A stretch of 20,853 nucleotides of DNA from Oscillospiraceae bacterium (GCA_902802215.1 CADCLH010000015.1:1-20853); one strand, 5' to 3'; positions 1-7,441 are shown, counted from the first letter of the stretch. Translations and numbers: made by a program. The notes: generated by a model not told the origin, from the sequence alone.

Positions 1-122
1 TGGGCGGGCGTCTTTTTCGCGGGCTTCATCTCCACAAGGCGCACCCGCACCCCGCGCTCGGCGAGCTGCCAGGCGCACTCGCTCCCCGCGAGGCCGGCGC
101 CCAGAACGGTGATTTCAGCCAT
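1..122 (-). CDS. trmFO: TrmFO, folate-dependent tRNA m5U54 methyltransferase (N-terminal fragment)
   Basis: TrmFO uses methylenetetrahydrofolate and FAD to methylate U54 in the T-loop of tRNA. Only the first 40 codons lie in the window; the rest runs off the left edge. The visible part begins MAEITVLGAGLAGSECAWQL, the FAD-binding GxGLAGSE Rossmann signature of the TrmFO/GidA family. It continues to an acidic end of the second strand (VEMKP) and then KKTPA, which is typical of TrmFO rather than GidA. The ATG is 3 bases after the topA stop codon, and its Shine-Dalgarno (GAGGAG) lies inside the topA end, so the two are probably co-translated. The topA-trmFO order is common in Firmicutes and supports the call. 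Confidence 0.9.
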   Translation of the reverse strand, partial: MAEITVLGAGLAGSECAWQLAERGVRVRLVEMKPAKKTPA

Positions 123-125
123 GCC

Positions 126-2384
126 TTACTCCTCGGCCGCTTTCTTTTTGGCCGCCGTCTTCTTCGCGGCGGGCTTCTTCGCCGCGGCTTTGGTCCCGGA
201 GGCGGTCTTTTTGGTCCCGGCGGCCTTCTTTTCGGCGCGCTTCGCCTCGGCGGCGGCCTTTTCCTCCGGGGTTTTCTTCTTATAGACCCGCTTGTCCTCG
301 GGGACAAAATTCGGGCAGGCCTCGTTGATGCAGAAGGATTTCAGCGGGCCGCGGCCGCTGTGCTTGAACAGCGTCTTGCCGCAGGCGGGGCAGAAGTCCT
401 TGGTCGGCACGTCCCAGGTGATGAAGCCGCAGTCGGTCCCGCGCTCGCAGGCGTAGAACACATAGCCCTTTTTCGAGGTGCGCTTGAGGATGCGGCCGCC
501 GCACTTGGGGCACTTGCCGGGCATTTCGATCACGATGGGCTTGGTAAAGGTGCACTCGGGGAAGCCGGGGCAGGCCAGGAAGTAGCCGAAGCGGCCCTTC
601 TTGACCACCATCTGCCGCCCGCAGACCTCGCAGTACTCGTCGCTGAGCACGTCCGGCACCTTGAGGTGCACGCCCTCCATGGCCTGCTCGGCCTCCTTCA
701 GCTCCTTGCTGAAGCCGCCGTAGAAGCCGGAGAGCACCTGACGCCACTCGGCCTTGCCGTGCTCGATCTCGTCAAGCTCCGACTCCATCTGGTTGGTGAA
801 TTTGAGGTCGACGATGTCGGCGAAATGCTCCTTCATCAGTCCCGTGACCACCTGACCGAGCGGGGTGGGCTTGAGGTACTTGCCCTCCTTGATGACGTAG
901 TCCCGCGCCGTGATGGCGGAGATCGTCGGCGCGTAGGTGGAGGGGCGTCCGATGCCCTTCTCCTCCATGGCGCGGATGAGCGTGGCCTCGGTATAGCGGG
1001 CGGGAGGCTGGGTGAACTGCTGCTCTTTAAGGAGCTTTTCGAGGAAGACGCGCTGGCCCTCCGTCAGACTGGGCAGGGGGTTGGCGAGCTCGCTCGACTC
1101 CTCGTCCCGGGCCTCCTCATACACGGCGGTATAGCCCTTGAATTTGAGCTCGGAGTAGTTGGCGTGGAAGGTATAGCCCGCGGCCTCGACCTCGACGGCC
1201 ACGTTGTCGTAGACGGCGTTGGCCATCTGGCAGGCGGTGAAGCGCCCCCAGATCAGGCGGTAGAGCCGGTACTGCTCCTGCGTCAGATCCTTGCGCACGA
1301 CCTCGGGGGAGAGCGTGATATCCGTGGGGCGTATGGCCTCGTGCGCGTCCTGCGCGCCGGCCTTGGTCTTGAAATGCCGGGGCTTGCCGGGATAGTATTC
1401 CGCGCCGTAGTGGTCAGTGATATAGACCCGGGCGCTTTCCAGCGCCTCCTCCGACAGGCGCAGCGAGTCGGTGCGCATGTAGGTGATGAGGCCGATGCTG
1501 CCATGTCCGCTGATCTCCACGCCCTCATAGAGCTGCTGGGCGATGGACATGGTGCGCCGCGGCGTCATGCCGAGGCGGCGCGAGGCCTCCTGCTGGAGGG
1601 TGGAGGTGATGAACGGGGGCGCGGGAGACTTCTGCTTCTCCCCGCGCTTGACGGAGCTGACGGTGAACGGGGCCTGCTCGACGGCCCCGATGACCTCGCG
1701 GACCTCCTGCTCGTTGTGAAGCTCCTGCTTCTTGTCGCCCTTTCCGTGGAAGCGGGCGGTGAAGGTCGAATTCTCCTCGCCGCAGTTGAGCCGCGCGTCG
1801 AGCAGCCAGTATTCCTGCGCCGTGAAGCTCTGGATCTCGTCCTCGCGGTCGGAGACCATGCGCGTGGCGACGGACTGGACGCGGCCCGCGCTCAGGCCCT
1901 TCTTGACCTTGCGCCACAGCAGCGGCGACAGCTCGTAGCCGACGATGCGGTCCAGGATGCGGCGCGCCTGCTGCGCGTCGACCAGATCCCGGTCGATGCT
2001 GCGGGGATGGCGGATGCTGTCGGTGACGACCTTCTTCGTGATCTCGTTGAAGGTCACGCGCTTGGCCTTACTGTCGTCCAGCTCCAGAAGCTCCTTGAGA
2101 TGCCAGGAGATCGCCTCGCCCTCGCGGTCCGGGTCGGTCGCGAGGTAGACGGTCTTCGCCTCCTTCGCTTCCTTTTTCAATTCGTTGATGAGCTCCTTCT
2201 TGTCCCGCACGGGGATGTACTGGGGCTCAAAGCCGTTGTCTATATCCACGCCCATCTTGCTCTTGGGCAGATCTCTCAGATGTCCCATGGACGCGGTCAC
2301 CTTGTAGCCGCTGCCCAGATACTTCTCGATCGTCTTCGCCTTGGCCGGCGACTCCACGATGACGAGATCCTTCGCTTTTGCCAT
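126..2384 (-). CDS. topA: DNA topoisomerase I (type IA)
   Basis: TopA relaxes negative supercoils by transient single-strand cleavage. The 752-residue product begins with the TOPRIM domain (VIVESPAKAKTIEKYL near residue 8; acidic DPDREGE at 84-90). The catalytic tyrosine is Y302 in ITYMRTDSLRLS, and the GIGRPSTYA motif is near residue 477. Three C-terminal zinc-ribbon units follow: C585/C588/C605/C611, C625/C628/C646/C652 and C665/C668/C685/C690. After about residue 700 the protein ends in a low-complexity Lys/Ala-rich tail resembling histone H1. The ATG is preceded by GTGAGGAAACAGC, and the dprA stop codon lies inside this ribosome binding site, 9 bases upstream. The gene is intact although the two upstream operon genes are broken. 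Confidence 0.97.
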   Translation of the reverse strand: MAKAKDLVIVESPAKAKTIEKYLGSGYKVTASMGHLRDLPKSKMGVDIDNGFEPQYIPVRDKKELINELKKEAKEAKTVYLATDPDREGEAISWHLKELLELDDSKAKRVTFNEITKKVVTDSIRHPRSIDRDLVDAQQARRILDRIVGYELSPLLWRKVKKGLSAGRVQSVATRMVSDREDEIQSFTAQEYWLLDARLNCGEENSTFTARFHGKGDKKQELHNEQEVREVIGAVEQAPFTVSSVKRGEKQKSPAPPFITSTLQQEASRRLGMTPRRTMSIAQQLYEGVEISGHGSIGLITYMRTDSLRLSEEALESARVYITDHYGAEYYPGKPRHFKTKAGAQDAHEAIRPTDITLSPEVVRKDLTQEQYRLYRLIWGRFTACQMANAVYDNVAVEVEAAGYTFHANYSELKFKGYTAVYEEARDEESSELANPLPSLTEGQRVFLEKLLKEQQFTQPPARYTEATLIRAMEEKGIGRPSTYAPTISAITARDYVIKEGKYLKPTPLGQVVTGLMKEHFADIVDLKFTNQMESELDEIEHGKAEWRQVLSGFYGGFSKELKEAEQAMEGVHLKVPDVLSDEYCEVCGRQMVVKKGRFGYFLACPGFPECTFTKPIVIEMPGKCPKCGGRILKRTSKKGYVFYACERGTDCGFITWDVPTKDFCPACGKTLFKHSGRGPLKSFCINEACPNFVPEDKRVYKKKTPEEKAAAEAKRAEKKAAGTKKTASGTKAAAKKPAAKKTAAKKKAAEE

Positions 2385-2393
2385 GCTGTTTCC

Positions 2394-3463
2394 TCACTTT
2401 TTTATCAGGTTTAACGCAATGCGTCTGCCCGCCGCCCGGCGGACACAGCCCTTGATCTCCAGGATCGTGAGCTGGGAGAGCACCTTGGCCGCCGACAGAT
2501 TCGTCGTCTCGATGATGTCGTCGATGTGCGTCTCTCCTCGGCCGATGGCCGAAATGATTTGCAGCTGCTCGGCGTTCAGCCCGGCGAGCTGCTCTTTCCA
2601 GTCAATATAGCCTGCGGCGTTTTCCTTGTCAATCTCTTTTTTTGTCGTTTCCGGGCGCTCCGATTCGACAGCAAAAGCGCGATGGTCCCGGCGCTGTTCA
2701 CCGCGTCCGCGTTGCCGGGGACGGCGAAGATCTCCCGCCCCTGCTCGAGCGCCTCCTGCACAAAGAGCTGGCAGCCGCTCTTCTCCGGGGCCTCGACCAC
2801 GCAGACCGCGTGGGACAGGCCTGAGGAGATGCGGTTTCGCTCGCGGAAAAAGCGCTTCAGCGGCGGCGTGCCGGGCGGATACTCGCTGACCAGCGCGCCG
2901 GAGGCGGCCACGTCGCGGCTGAGCTCGGCCTCGCCTCCGTGGCAGGTGCCGAGCACGCCGATGCAGGTACCGCCCGCCAGCAGGCAGCCCCGCGCCGCCG
3001 CGCGGTCGACGCCCTCGGTCAGGCCGGAGACGACGATGCCGCCGCATTTGGCGACCCCGAAGGCGATGTCCCGCCCCATTTTCAGACCGTAGGGCGTCGC
3101 CCTCCGCGTCCCGATCACGGCCACCGAGGGCACGCCGTCCACGTCCGGCAGACGGCCCTTGACATAGAGGGCCACCGGCGGGGCGAAGATGTTCTTCAGC
3201 CGGACGGGATAGCGCGCGTCCTGAAGCGGAATGATGTCGATGCCCTCGCGCGCGCAGTCTCCGAGGATGCGGTCCGCCGCGGAGAGATCGCGCGCCTCGA
3301 ACAGCTCGGCCTCATGCTCCGTAAGGCCGGGGACCTTCCGGTAATCCCCCGGCGGTGCGTGAAACGCCTCCTCCGCGCCGCCGTAATATGAGCACAGCGC
3401 GGCGCGCGCCTTCGGACTCGCATTGGTCAGGCTTGACAGCCATACCCAGTGTCGGATCGACAT
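2394..3463 (-). pseudogene. dprA: DprA, DNA-processing/RecA-loading protein, broken by a frameshifting internal deletion
   Basis: DprA binds incoming single-stranded DNA and loads RecA during transformation. The N-terminal part (ATG at 3461-3463, MSIRHWVWLSSL) contains the Rossmann-like core: AVIGTRRATPYGLKMG, GGIVVSGLTEGVD, SEYPPGTPP, RERNRISSGLS, VVEAPEKSG and FAVPGNADAVNSAGT. The winged-helix C-terminus (about KKEIDKENAAGY to IALNLIKK) is in a different frame and ends at 2394. The two parts meet near 2669-2677. The conserved stretch normally found there (EGA followed by a D-I/V-x-E-Y type segment, roughly 20 codons) is absent from every frame, so this is a deletion rather than a one-base slip. 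The region after GVLGT also looks a few residues short. The reading frame of the N-terminal part closes at 2576. Whether the lesion is biological or an assembly error cannot be told here. Confidence 0.88.
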
Positions 3464-3492
3464 GCCGCTCCCGCCTTTCTTTCTGTCTGATC

Positions 3493-4174
3493 TTATCTCC
3501 CGCGGGCCATCTCCCAGAGGACGATGGCCCCGGCCAGGGCCGCGTTGAGCGACTCGCTCCCTTCTGTCATGGGGATGATGAGCTCCCCGTCGCACTTCTC
3601 CAGCAGCTCGGCGCTCAGTCCCCGCCCCTCGCTGCCGACCGCGACGACGGTGCGGCGCAGATCGAGGCCGCGGATATCGGACGCGCGCTTTGACAGCGCG
3701 GCGCCGTAGAGCGGCAGGCCGTTTTTTTCGCACAGCGCCTTCGCCCCGGCGGCGTCCGTGTGCACCAGACGCGTCGACCCCCATCGCCGCCGCCGTGCGG
3801 ATCAGCGTCCCGACGTTGCCGGGGTCCTGCACGTTCTCCAGCAGCAGCGCGCGCTCAAAGCAGGGCTCCGCCTCCTCCGGCCGGAGGCGCACCGTAAAGA
3901 GCGGGCCGGGGCTGTTTTTCATCGGGGAGACATAGTCGAAAAGCTCCGCGGGCACGACGAGCTGCCGCACGTTCTCCAGACCGGGCAGAGCGCGCGCCCG
4001 CTCCTTCCAGACGACCAGCGTGAGCTCCGCGCCCTTGTCCAGCGCCTCGGTCAGCAGCTTCTCCCCGTCGCAGACAAACTCCCCCTCCGCACGGCGCAGG
4101 CCCGCTTCCGCGGCCAGCGCGCGCAGCCGGACGACGACCGGGTTTTTTCTTGAAGTCACGCGCTCCGCGTCCAT
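3493..4174 (-). pseudogene. SpoU/TrmH-family RNA 2'-O-ribose methyltransferase, broken by an internal deletion
   Basis: The family methylates ribose 2'-OH groups in rRNA or tRNA through a SAM-binding trefoil knot. The ATG at 4172-4174 starts MDAERVTSRKNPVV, an N-terminal substrate-binding domain. SpoU motif 1 follows as LLENVQDPGNVGTLIRTAAA. The third motif, IIPMTEGSESLNAALAGAI, lies in another frame near the end. Motif 2 (usually GCADPxxPKxVRAxMG) should sit between them but is missing from all frames: the sequence jumps from MGVD directly to TRLVHTDAAGAKAL near 3770-3775. About 26 codons appear lost, with a frame change, which removes part of the cofactor site. First gene of the methyltransferase-dprA-topA-trmFO operon. 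It could be an rlmB-like or tRNA enzyme; the target is not decidable. Confidence 0.85.
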
Positions 4175-4201
4175 GACGTCCGCCCTTTCCGTTTTCTTCT
4201 T

Positions 4202-4232
4202 ATTATAATAACAGTTTCTTATATTAATACAA
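4202..4232 (-). promoter_or_regulatory. Candidate sigma-A promoter of the methyltransferase-dprA-topA-trmFO operon
   Basis: On the minus strand a TTGTAT box (4227-4232) is followed after 19 bases by a perfect TATAAT (4202-4207), in a strikingly AT-rich pocket 28 bases upstream of the first start codon. The spacer is 2 bases longer than ideal, so the -10 is convincing and the -35 less so. Confidence 0.55.
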
Positions 4233-4254
4233 GTTTTTCCTTTTCGCAAGACCC

Positions 4255-4288
4255 AAAAAACCGTCTGCGGTTTCCCGCAGACGGTTTT
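4255..4288 (-). terminator. Intrinsic terminator of the ArsB/NhaD-type permease gene
   Basis: A perfect 10-bp stem, CCGTCTGCGG (4261-4270) with CCGCAGACGG (4275-4284) around a 4-base loop, is flanked by A and T runs that extend the pairing. Read on the minus strand it ends in six T residues just downstream of the permease stop codon. It also insulates the next operon from read-through. Confidence 0.88.
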
Positions 4289-4295
4289 GTCCCAT

Positions 4296-5603
4296 TTATA
4301 CGCCCCAGATCAGCCAGGTGACAAGCGCGCCGACCGCAACGGCCGTGAGCGTGAACGGCACGCCGATGCGCAGGAAATCGCCGGTCGTCACCTTCTCGCC
4401 GTTCTTGCGCAGGATGCCGATGGCCGTGATGTTGGCCGAGGCCCCGATCGGCGTCAGGTTGCCGCCCAGCGTCGCGCCGATCAGCAGACCGAAGTAGAAC
4501 ACCGTCGGGTCCGCGCCCATCAGCCCCGCGATCCCCCGCACCACCGGCAGCATCGTGGCGACGTAGGGGATGTTGTCGATGAAGGCCGACAGCGCCACTG
4601 ACACTACGACGATCAGGATGTAGAGCGTAAGCGGATTGTGGCCCGCCGTGCGGTAGAACAGCGCCGCGATCGCGTCGATCACGCCCGCGGAGCGGATGCC
4701 CTCGATCACGATGAACAGCCCGAAGAGCAAAAGCAGCGTCTCCAGGTCCATCTCCACAAACGAGCGGGCAAAGGGCGAGAGGCTGCGCTCCCGAAAGGAC
4801 GCCCGCACCAGCCCGATCACGGCAAAGAGCACGCACGACAGCCCGCTGCGCATGCCGTAGAGCACCAGGAGCGTCGGGTCCGTCGGTTTGGGCAGGAAGG
4901 AGACCAGGATCAGCAGCAGCACCGTCCCGATCATCAGCCAGCTCGGGAAATAGTCGTCCACCACCGTTTCGACCTCGCACTCGACCGGCTCCGTCTCCCT
5001 GCGAAACAGGAACATCAGCACCAGCAGCGACGCCAGCGCGCCGAGCTCCGTCGGCCAGAAGATGCTGGGCTTGCCCCTCAGCCAGAAGAACTCCATGAAG
5101 TTCATGTCGGCAAAGCCGCCCAGCAGGATGCTCGTGGTGTCGCCGACCAGCGTGGCCGCCCCCTGCAGGTTGGAGGACACCGCAATGGCGATCAGCACCG
5201 GCACCGGCGAGATCTTGAGCTTGCGGGAGATCGCGAGCCCCACCGGGGCCACCATCAGCAGCGTCGCCACATTGTCGACAAAGGCGCTGACGACCCCGGC
5301 AAACAGACTCAGCGCCGTGACCGCCCACAGGACGTTCGGCACCTTCGCCATCATCAGCTCCGCCAGACGCGCGGGCATGCGGCTCTCAATGAACAGCGTC
5401 ACGATGCACATGGTCGCCGAGATCATCAGCAGCACGTTGTAGTCCACCGCCTTGAGCGCGGAGACCAGCGTCATCTCAAACACGCCGAGGTAACCCATGA
5501 CGAGCATCACCGCGGCGGAGCAGAGCGCGATGTACGGCCGCAGCCTCTGAAAGCTCAGCATCAGGATGTAGGTAATCACAAAAACGATCAGCGCAGGTAT
5601 CAA
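4296..5603 (-). CDS. ArsB/NhaD/P-protein type ion transporter
   Basis: This is a 435-residue polytopic membrane protein of the ion transporter (IT) superfamily, which includes arsenite, Na+/H+ and dicarboxylate/citrate carriers. It has two inverted halves, each with the family's DN turn: SAFVDNVATLLMVAPVGLAI (D110-N111) and SAFIDNIPYVATMLPV (D343-N344). Each half also has a substrate-loop element: GDTTSILLGG near 154 and GGNLTPIGASANI at 380-392. The start appears to be TTG (5601-5603). The GGGAGG ribosome binding site lies 8 bases before it, whereas the closer ATG is out of frame and nearly abuts the ribosome binding site. The gene stands alone, divergent from threonine ammonia-lyase and followed by its own terminator. 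The substrate cannot be read from sequence; no ars or metal regulator is adjacent. Confidence 0.88.
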   Translation of the reverse strand: MIPALIVFVITYILMLSFQRLRPYIALCSAAVMLVMGYLGVFEMTLVSALKAVDYNVLLMISATMCIVTLFIESRMPARLAELMMAKVPNVLWAVTALSLFAGVVSAFVDNVATLLMVAPVGLAISRKLKISPVPVLIAIAVSSNLQGAATLVGDTTSILLGGFADMNFMEFFWLRGKPSIFWPTELGALASLLVLMFLFRRETEPVECEVETVVDDYFPSWLMIGTVLLLILVSFLPKPTDPTLLVLYGMRSGLSCVLFAVIGLVRASFRERSLSPFARSFVEMDLETLLLLFGLFIVIEGIRSAGVIDAIAALFYRTAGHNPLTLYILIVVVSVALSAFIDNIPYVATMLPVVRGIAGLMGADPTVFYFGLLIGATLGGNLTPIGASANITAIGILRKNGEKVTTGDFLRIGVPFTLTAVAVGALVTWLIWGV

Positions 5604-5726
5604 GGGGCATGCCTCCCGTTAGTAATTCAGACTGAAGAAATATAATATCATATTTCACCCGGAAAAAAAATGAAAAAACTGTGAATTGGAATCAGGATTC
5701 TTTTGCGCGCGCATCGTTTGTTATGG

Positions 5727-5755
5727 TGGAAAATGAGAACATACCGTGCTATAAT
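5727..5755 (+). promoter_or_regulatory. Extended -10 promoter of the threonine ammonia-lyase gene
   Basis: TATAAT at 5750-5755 is preceded by TGC, an extended -10. A TGGAAA box (5727-5732) sits 17 bases upstream and matches the -35 consensus at four of six positions. The start codon is 37 bases downstream of the -10. I see no T-box, riboswitch-like fold or leader peptide in this short leader. Confidence 0.8.
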
Positions 5756-5792
5756 ACAGGCGGATTTATCCTACAAAAGAAGGAGTGTGCAT

Positions 5793-7010
5793 ATGGAACT
5801 TGAATGTCTTCCTCTGAGCGAGATCATGACCGCGTCGAGGCGCCTCAAAAGCGTTCTGCATCACACGGAGCTTGACCTCTCCTCCACCTTCTCCCGCATG
5901 ACGGGCGGCAACATCTATCTCAAATGCGAAAACCGGCAGAAAACCGGTTCCTTCAAGATCCGCGGCGCGACCAACAAGATCAGCGCCATGGTCGAGCGGG
6001 GCGAGCGCGTCCCCGTCGTGGCCTCCTCCGCCGGCAACCACGCCCAGGGCGTGGCCTACGCGGCGAGCACCTTCGGCATCCCCGCCACCATCGTCATGCC
6101 CGCGGCCGCGCCGATCGCAAAGGTGCAGGCCACCGAGGGCTACGGCGCCAAGGTCGTCCTCGCCGGCACCTGCTACGACGAGGCCTACGCCAAGGCCTGC
6201 GAGATCTGCGAGGAGGATGGCGCGGCCTTTCTGCATCCCTACAACGACTATGAGGTCATGGCCGGTCAGGGCACGCTGGGTCTCGAGATCCTCGGCGATC
6301 TGCCGACCGTCGACGTCATCCTCGTCCCCGCCGGCGGCGGCGGTCTGCTTGCCGGCATGATCGCGGCCGTCAAGCAGGTCAATCCCCGCGTGCAGGTCTA
6401 CGGCGTGCAGGCCGAGGGCGCCGACGCCATCGCCCGCAGCTTCCGCGAGAAGAAGCTCGTCACCACGGACAGCGCCTCCACCATCGCCGACGGCATCGCC
6501 GTCAAGTCGCCCGGCAACCTCACGGTCGACATCATCAACCGCTACGGCGACGGCGTGCTGACCGTCTCCGACAACGAGATCTCCGGCGCGATCCTGCTGC
6601 TGATGGAGCGCTGCAAGCAGATCGTCGAGCCCGCCGGCGCGTCCACGGTGGCCGCGGTGCTCAGCGGCAAGCTCGACGTCAAGGGCAAGAACGTCGTCTG
6701 CGTCCTCTCCGGCGGCAACATCGACGTCAGCTTCGTCCAGTCGATCATCGAGCAGGGCATGGTCGCCCGCCACCGCCGCATCCGCTTCGTCGTCAAGCTG
6801 CGCGACAAGCCGGGCTCCCTGGTCCAGATGCTCAGCGTGCTGGCCCAGAACAACGCCAACATCCTCACCATCGAGCACGACAAGCTCGCCGCCGGGCTCA
6901 AGCCCGACGAGACCTCCGTCCACATCGCCTGCGAGGTCGGCGGCAAGGCCCACGGCGACGCCGTGCTGAAGGCGCTGCGCGAGAGCGGCTACGAGGTGGA
7001 AGTCAACTGA
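5793..7010 (+). CDS. ilvA: Threonine ammonia-lyase (threonine dehydratase), medium form with C-terminal ACT domain
   Basis: This PLP enzyme deaminates L-threonine to 2-oxobutyrate and ammonia, for isoleucine synthesis or threonine catabolism. The 405-residue product has the fold-type II PLP lysine K55 in QKTGSFKIRGATNKI. It also has the substrate loop SSAGNHAQGVAYAA, the phosphate-binding loop GGGGLLAG and the late CVLSGGNID motif. A single ACT domain (about residues 329-405, starting RIRFVVKLRDKPGSLVQML) suggests allosteric control by an amino acid. Length and one ACT domain match the roughly 400-residue medium form rather than the 500-residue biosynthetic IlvA with tandem ACT-like domains. 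A tdcB-like catabolic role is therefore equally possible. The ATG follows AAGGAG by 8 bases; an in-frame upstream extension to 5703 would run through the promoter and is excluded. Confidence 0.95.
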   Translation: MELECLPLSEIMTASRRLKSVLHHTELDLSSTFSRMTGGNIYLKCENRQKTGSFKIRGATNKISAMVERGERVPVVASSAGNHAQGVAYAASTFGIPATIVMPAAAPIAKVQATEGYGAKVVLAGTCYDEAYAKACEICEEDGAAFLHPYNDYEVMAGQGTLGLEILGDLPTVDVILVPAGGGGLLAGMIAAVKQVNPRVQVYGVQAEGADAIARSFREKKLVTTDSASTIADGIAVKSPGNLTVDIINRYGDGVLTVSDNEISGAILLLMERCKQIVEPAGASTVAAVLSGKLDVKGKNVVCVLSGGNIDVSFVQSIIEQGMVARHRRIRFVVKLRDKPGSLVQMLSVLAQNNANILTIEHDKLAAGLKPDETSVHIACEVGGKAHGDAVLKALRESGYEVEVN

Positions 7011-7021
7011 AGCGATCTCTC

Positions 7022-7058
7022 AACAGGACGCGCCCGTCGGGACGCGTCCTGTTTCTTT
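7022..7058 (+). terminator. Intrinsic terminator after threonine ammonia-lyase
   Basis: An 11-bp perfect stem, AACAGGACGCG (7022-7032) with CGCGTCCTGTT (7043-7053), is followed by TTCTTT. It begins 12 bases after the stop codon. Confidence 0.85.
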
Positions 7059-7064
7059 GCCCGG

Positions 7065-7088
7065 GTATTTAGAAAAAAATCTAAATAC
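7065..7088 (+). promoter_or_regulatory. Upstream SdpR-type operator (palindrome 1)
   Basis: A perfect palindrome, GTATTTAGA, 6 bases, TCTAAATAC, ends 3 bases before the -35 box of the sdpRI promoter. Its core ATTTAGA-N6-TCTAAAT recurs exactly at 7123-7142. ArsR-family dimers bind such AT-rich interrupted palindromes, so it is inferred to be an autorepression site for the adjacent regulator. Confidence 0.82.
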
Positions 7089-7091
7089 CTG

Positions 7092-7120
7092 TTGACAACG
7101 CGCTCTTTCCGTGGTACATT
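7092..7120 (+). promoter_or_regulatory. Sigma-A promoter of the sdpR-sdpI operon
   Basis: A perfect TTGACA (7092-7097) and TACATT (7115-7120) are separated by the optimal 17 bases. Transcription would start near 7127, inside the second operator. The promoter is bracketed by two copies of the same palindrome, so repression should be tight. Confidence 0.9.
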
Positions 7121-7122
7121 CT

Positions 7123-7142
7123 ATTTAGAAAGATTTCTAAAT
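7123..7142 (+). promoter_or_regulatory. Downstream SdpR-type operator (palindrome 2) over the start site
   Basis: ATTTAGA, 6 bases, TCTAAAT has half-sites and spacing identical to the operator at 7067-7086. The two centres are 56 bases apart, a little over five helical turns, so both sites lie on nearly the same face. This copy covers the predicted transcription start and ends 5 bases before the GAGGTG ribosome binding site. Confidence 0.85.
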
Positions 7143-7162
7143 GCAGAGAGGTGGTGAGCTCC

Positions 7163-7441
7163 GTGGGCTTCAGCGAGACCATGAAAGCGCTGTCCGACCC
7201 GGCGCGGCGCGAGATTTTGAACATGCTCAAGGGCGGGCGCATGACAGCCGGGGACATCGCCGGACGCTTCGACATGACGGGCGCCACCGTGTCCTATCAT
7301 CTGTCACAGCTGAAAAAGGCCGGTCTGATCTTCGAGAGCCGGGAGAAAAACTACATCTATTACAGTCTCAACGCCTCCGTGCTGGAGGAGGTCCTGCTCT
7401 GGATCCAGAGCCTGAAAGGAGTGGATGAACATGAAGAATAA
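7163..7441 (+). CDS. sdpR: ArsR-type winged-helix autorepressor, SdpR-like
   Basis: This small repressor probably controls its own operon. The 92-residue protein opens MGFSETMKALSDPARREILN, the SDPxRRxIL helix typical of the ArsR/SdpR group. A helix-turn-helix follows (AGDIAGRFDMTGATVSYHLS, residues 29-48), then a wing (about 57-70, SREKNYIYYSLN). It has no cysteines, so the metal-sensing sites of ArsR/SmtB are absent; this fits SdpR rather than a metal sensor. The GTG at 7163 is chosen because GAGGTG (7148-7153) lies 9 bases upstream. The GTG codons at 7151 and 7154 overlap or abut that ribosome binding site. Its end overlaps the start of sdpI, and the two flanking operators support autoregulation. 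Confidence 0.88.
   Translation: MGFSETMKALSDPARREILNMLKGGRMTAGDIAGRFDMTGATVSYHLSQLKKAGLIFESREKNYIYYSLNASVLEEVLLWIQSLKGVDEHEE

Noticed and set aside
360..2414. 684-codon ORF antisense to topA
   Set aside because: Low-complexity Leu/Ala/Asp/His-rich translation with no motif; it mirrors topA in GC-rich DNA.
2669..2677. Programmed ribosomal frameshift in dprA
   Set aside because: No slippery heptamer with a downstream structure is evident, and conserved residues are missing from every frame, which a frameshift would not explain.
2576..4174. Genuine methyltransferase-DprA fusion protein
   Set aside because: The middle part is out of frame relative to the real methyltransferase C-terminus, and both proteins lack conserved segments; it is a by-product of two deletions.
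5619..5700. Promoter of the ArsB/NhaD-type permease
   Set aside because: AT-rich TATGAT and TATTAT boxes exist on the minus strand, but the only -35 candidate is a T-run; the site cannot be fixed.
5604..5792. T-box or riboswitch before the threonine ammonia-lyase gene
   Set aside because: The leader downstream of the -10 is under 40 bases, with no room for a T-box or aptamer.
7163..7441. Metal-sensing ArsR repressor linked to the upstream ArsB-like permease
   Set aside because: The protein has no cysteines, lies beyond another gene and terminator, and overlaps sdpI, which fits SdpR.
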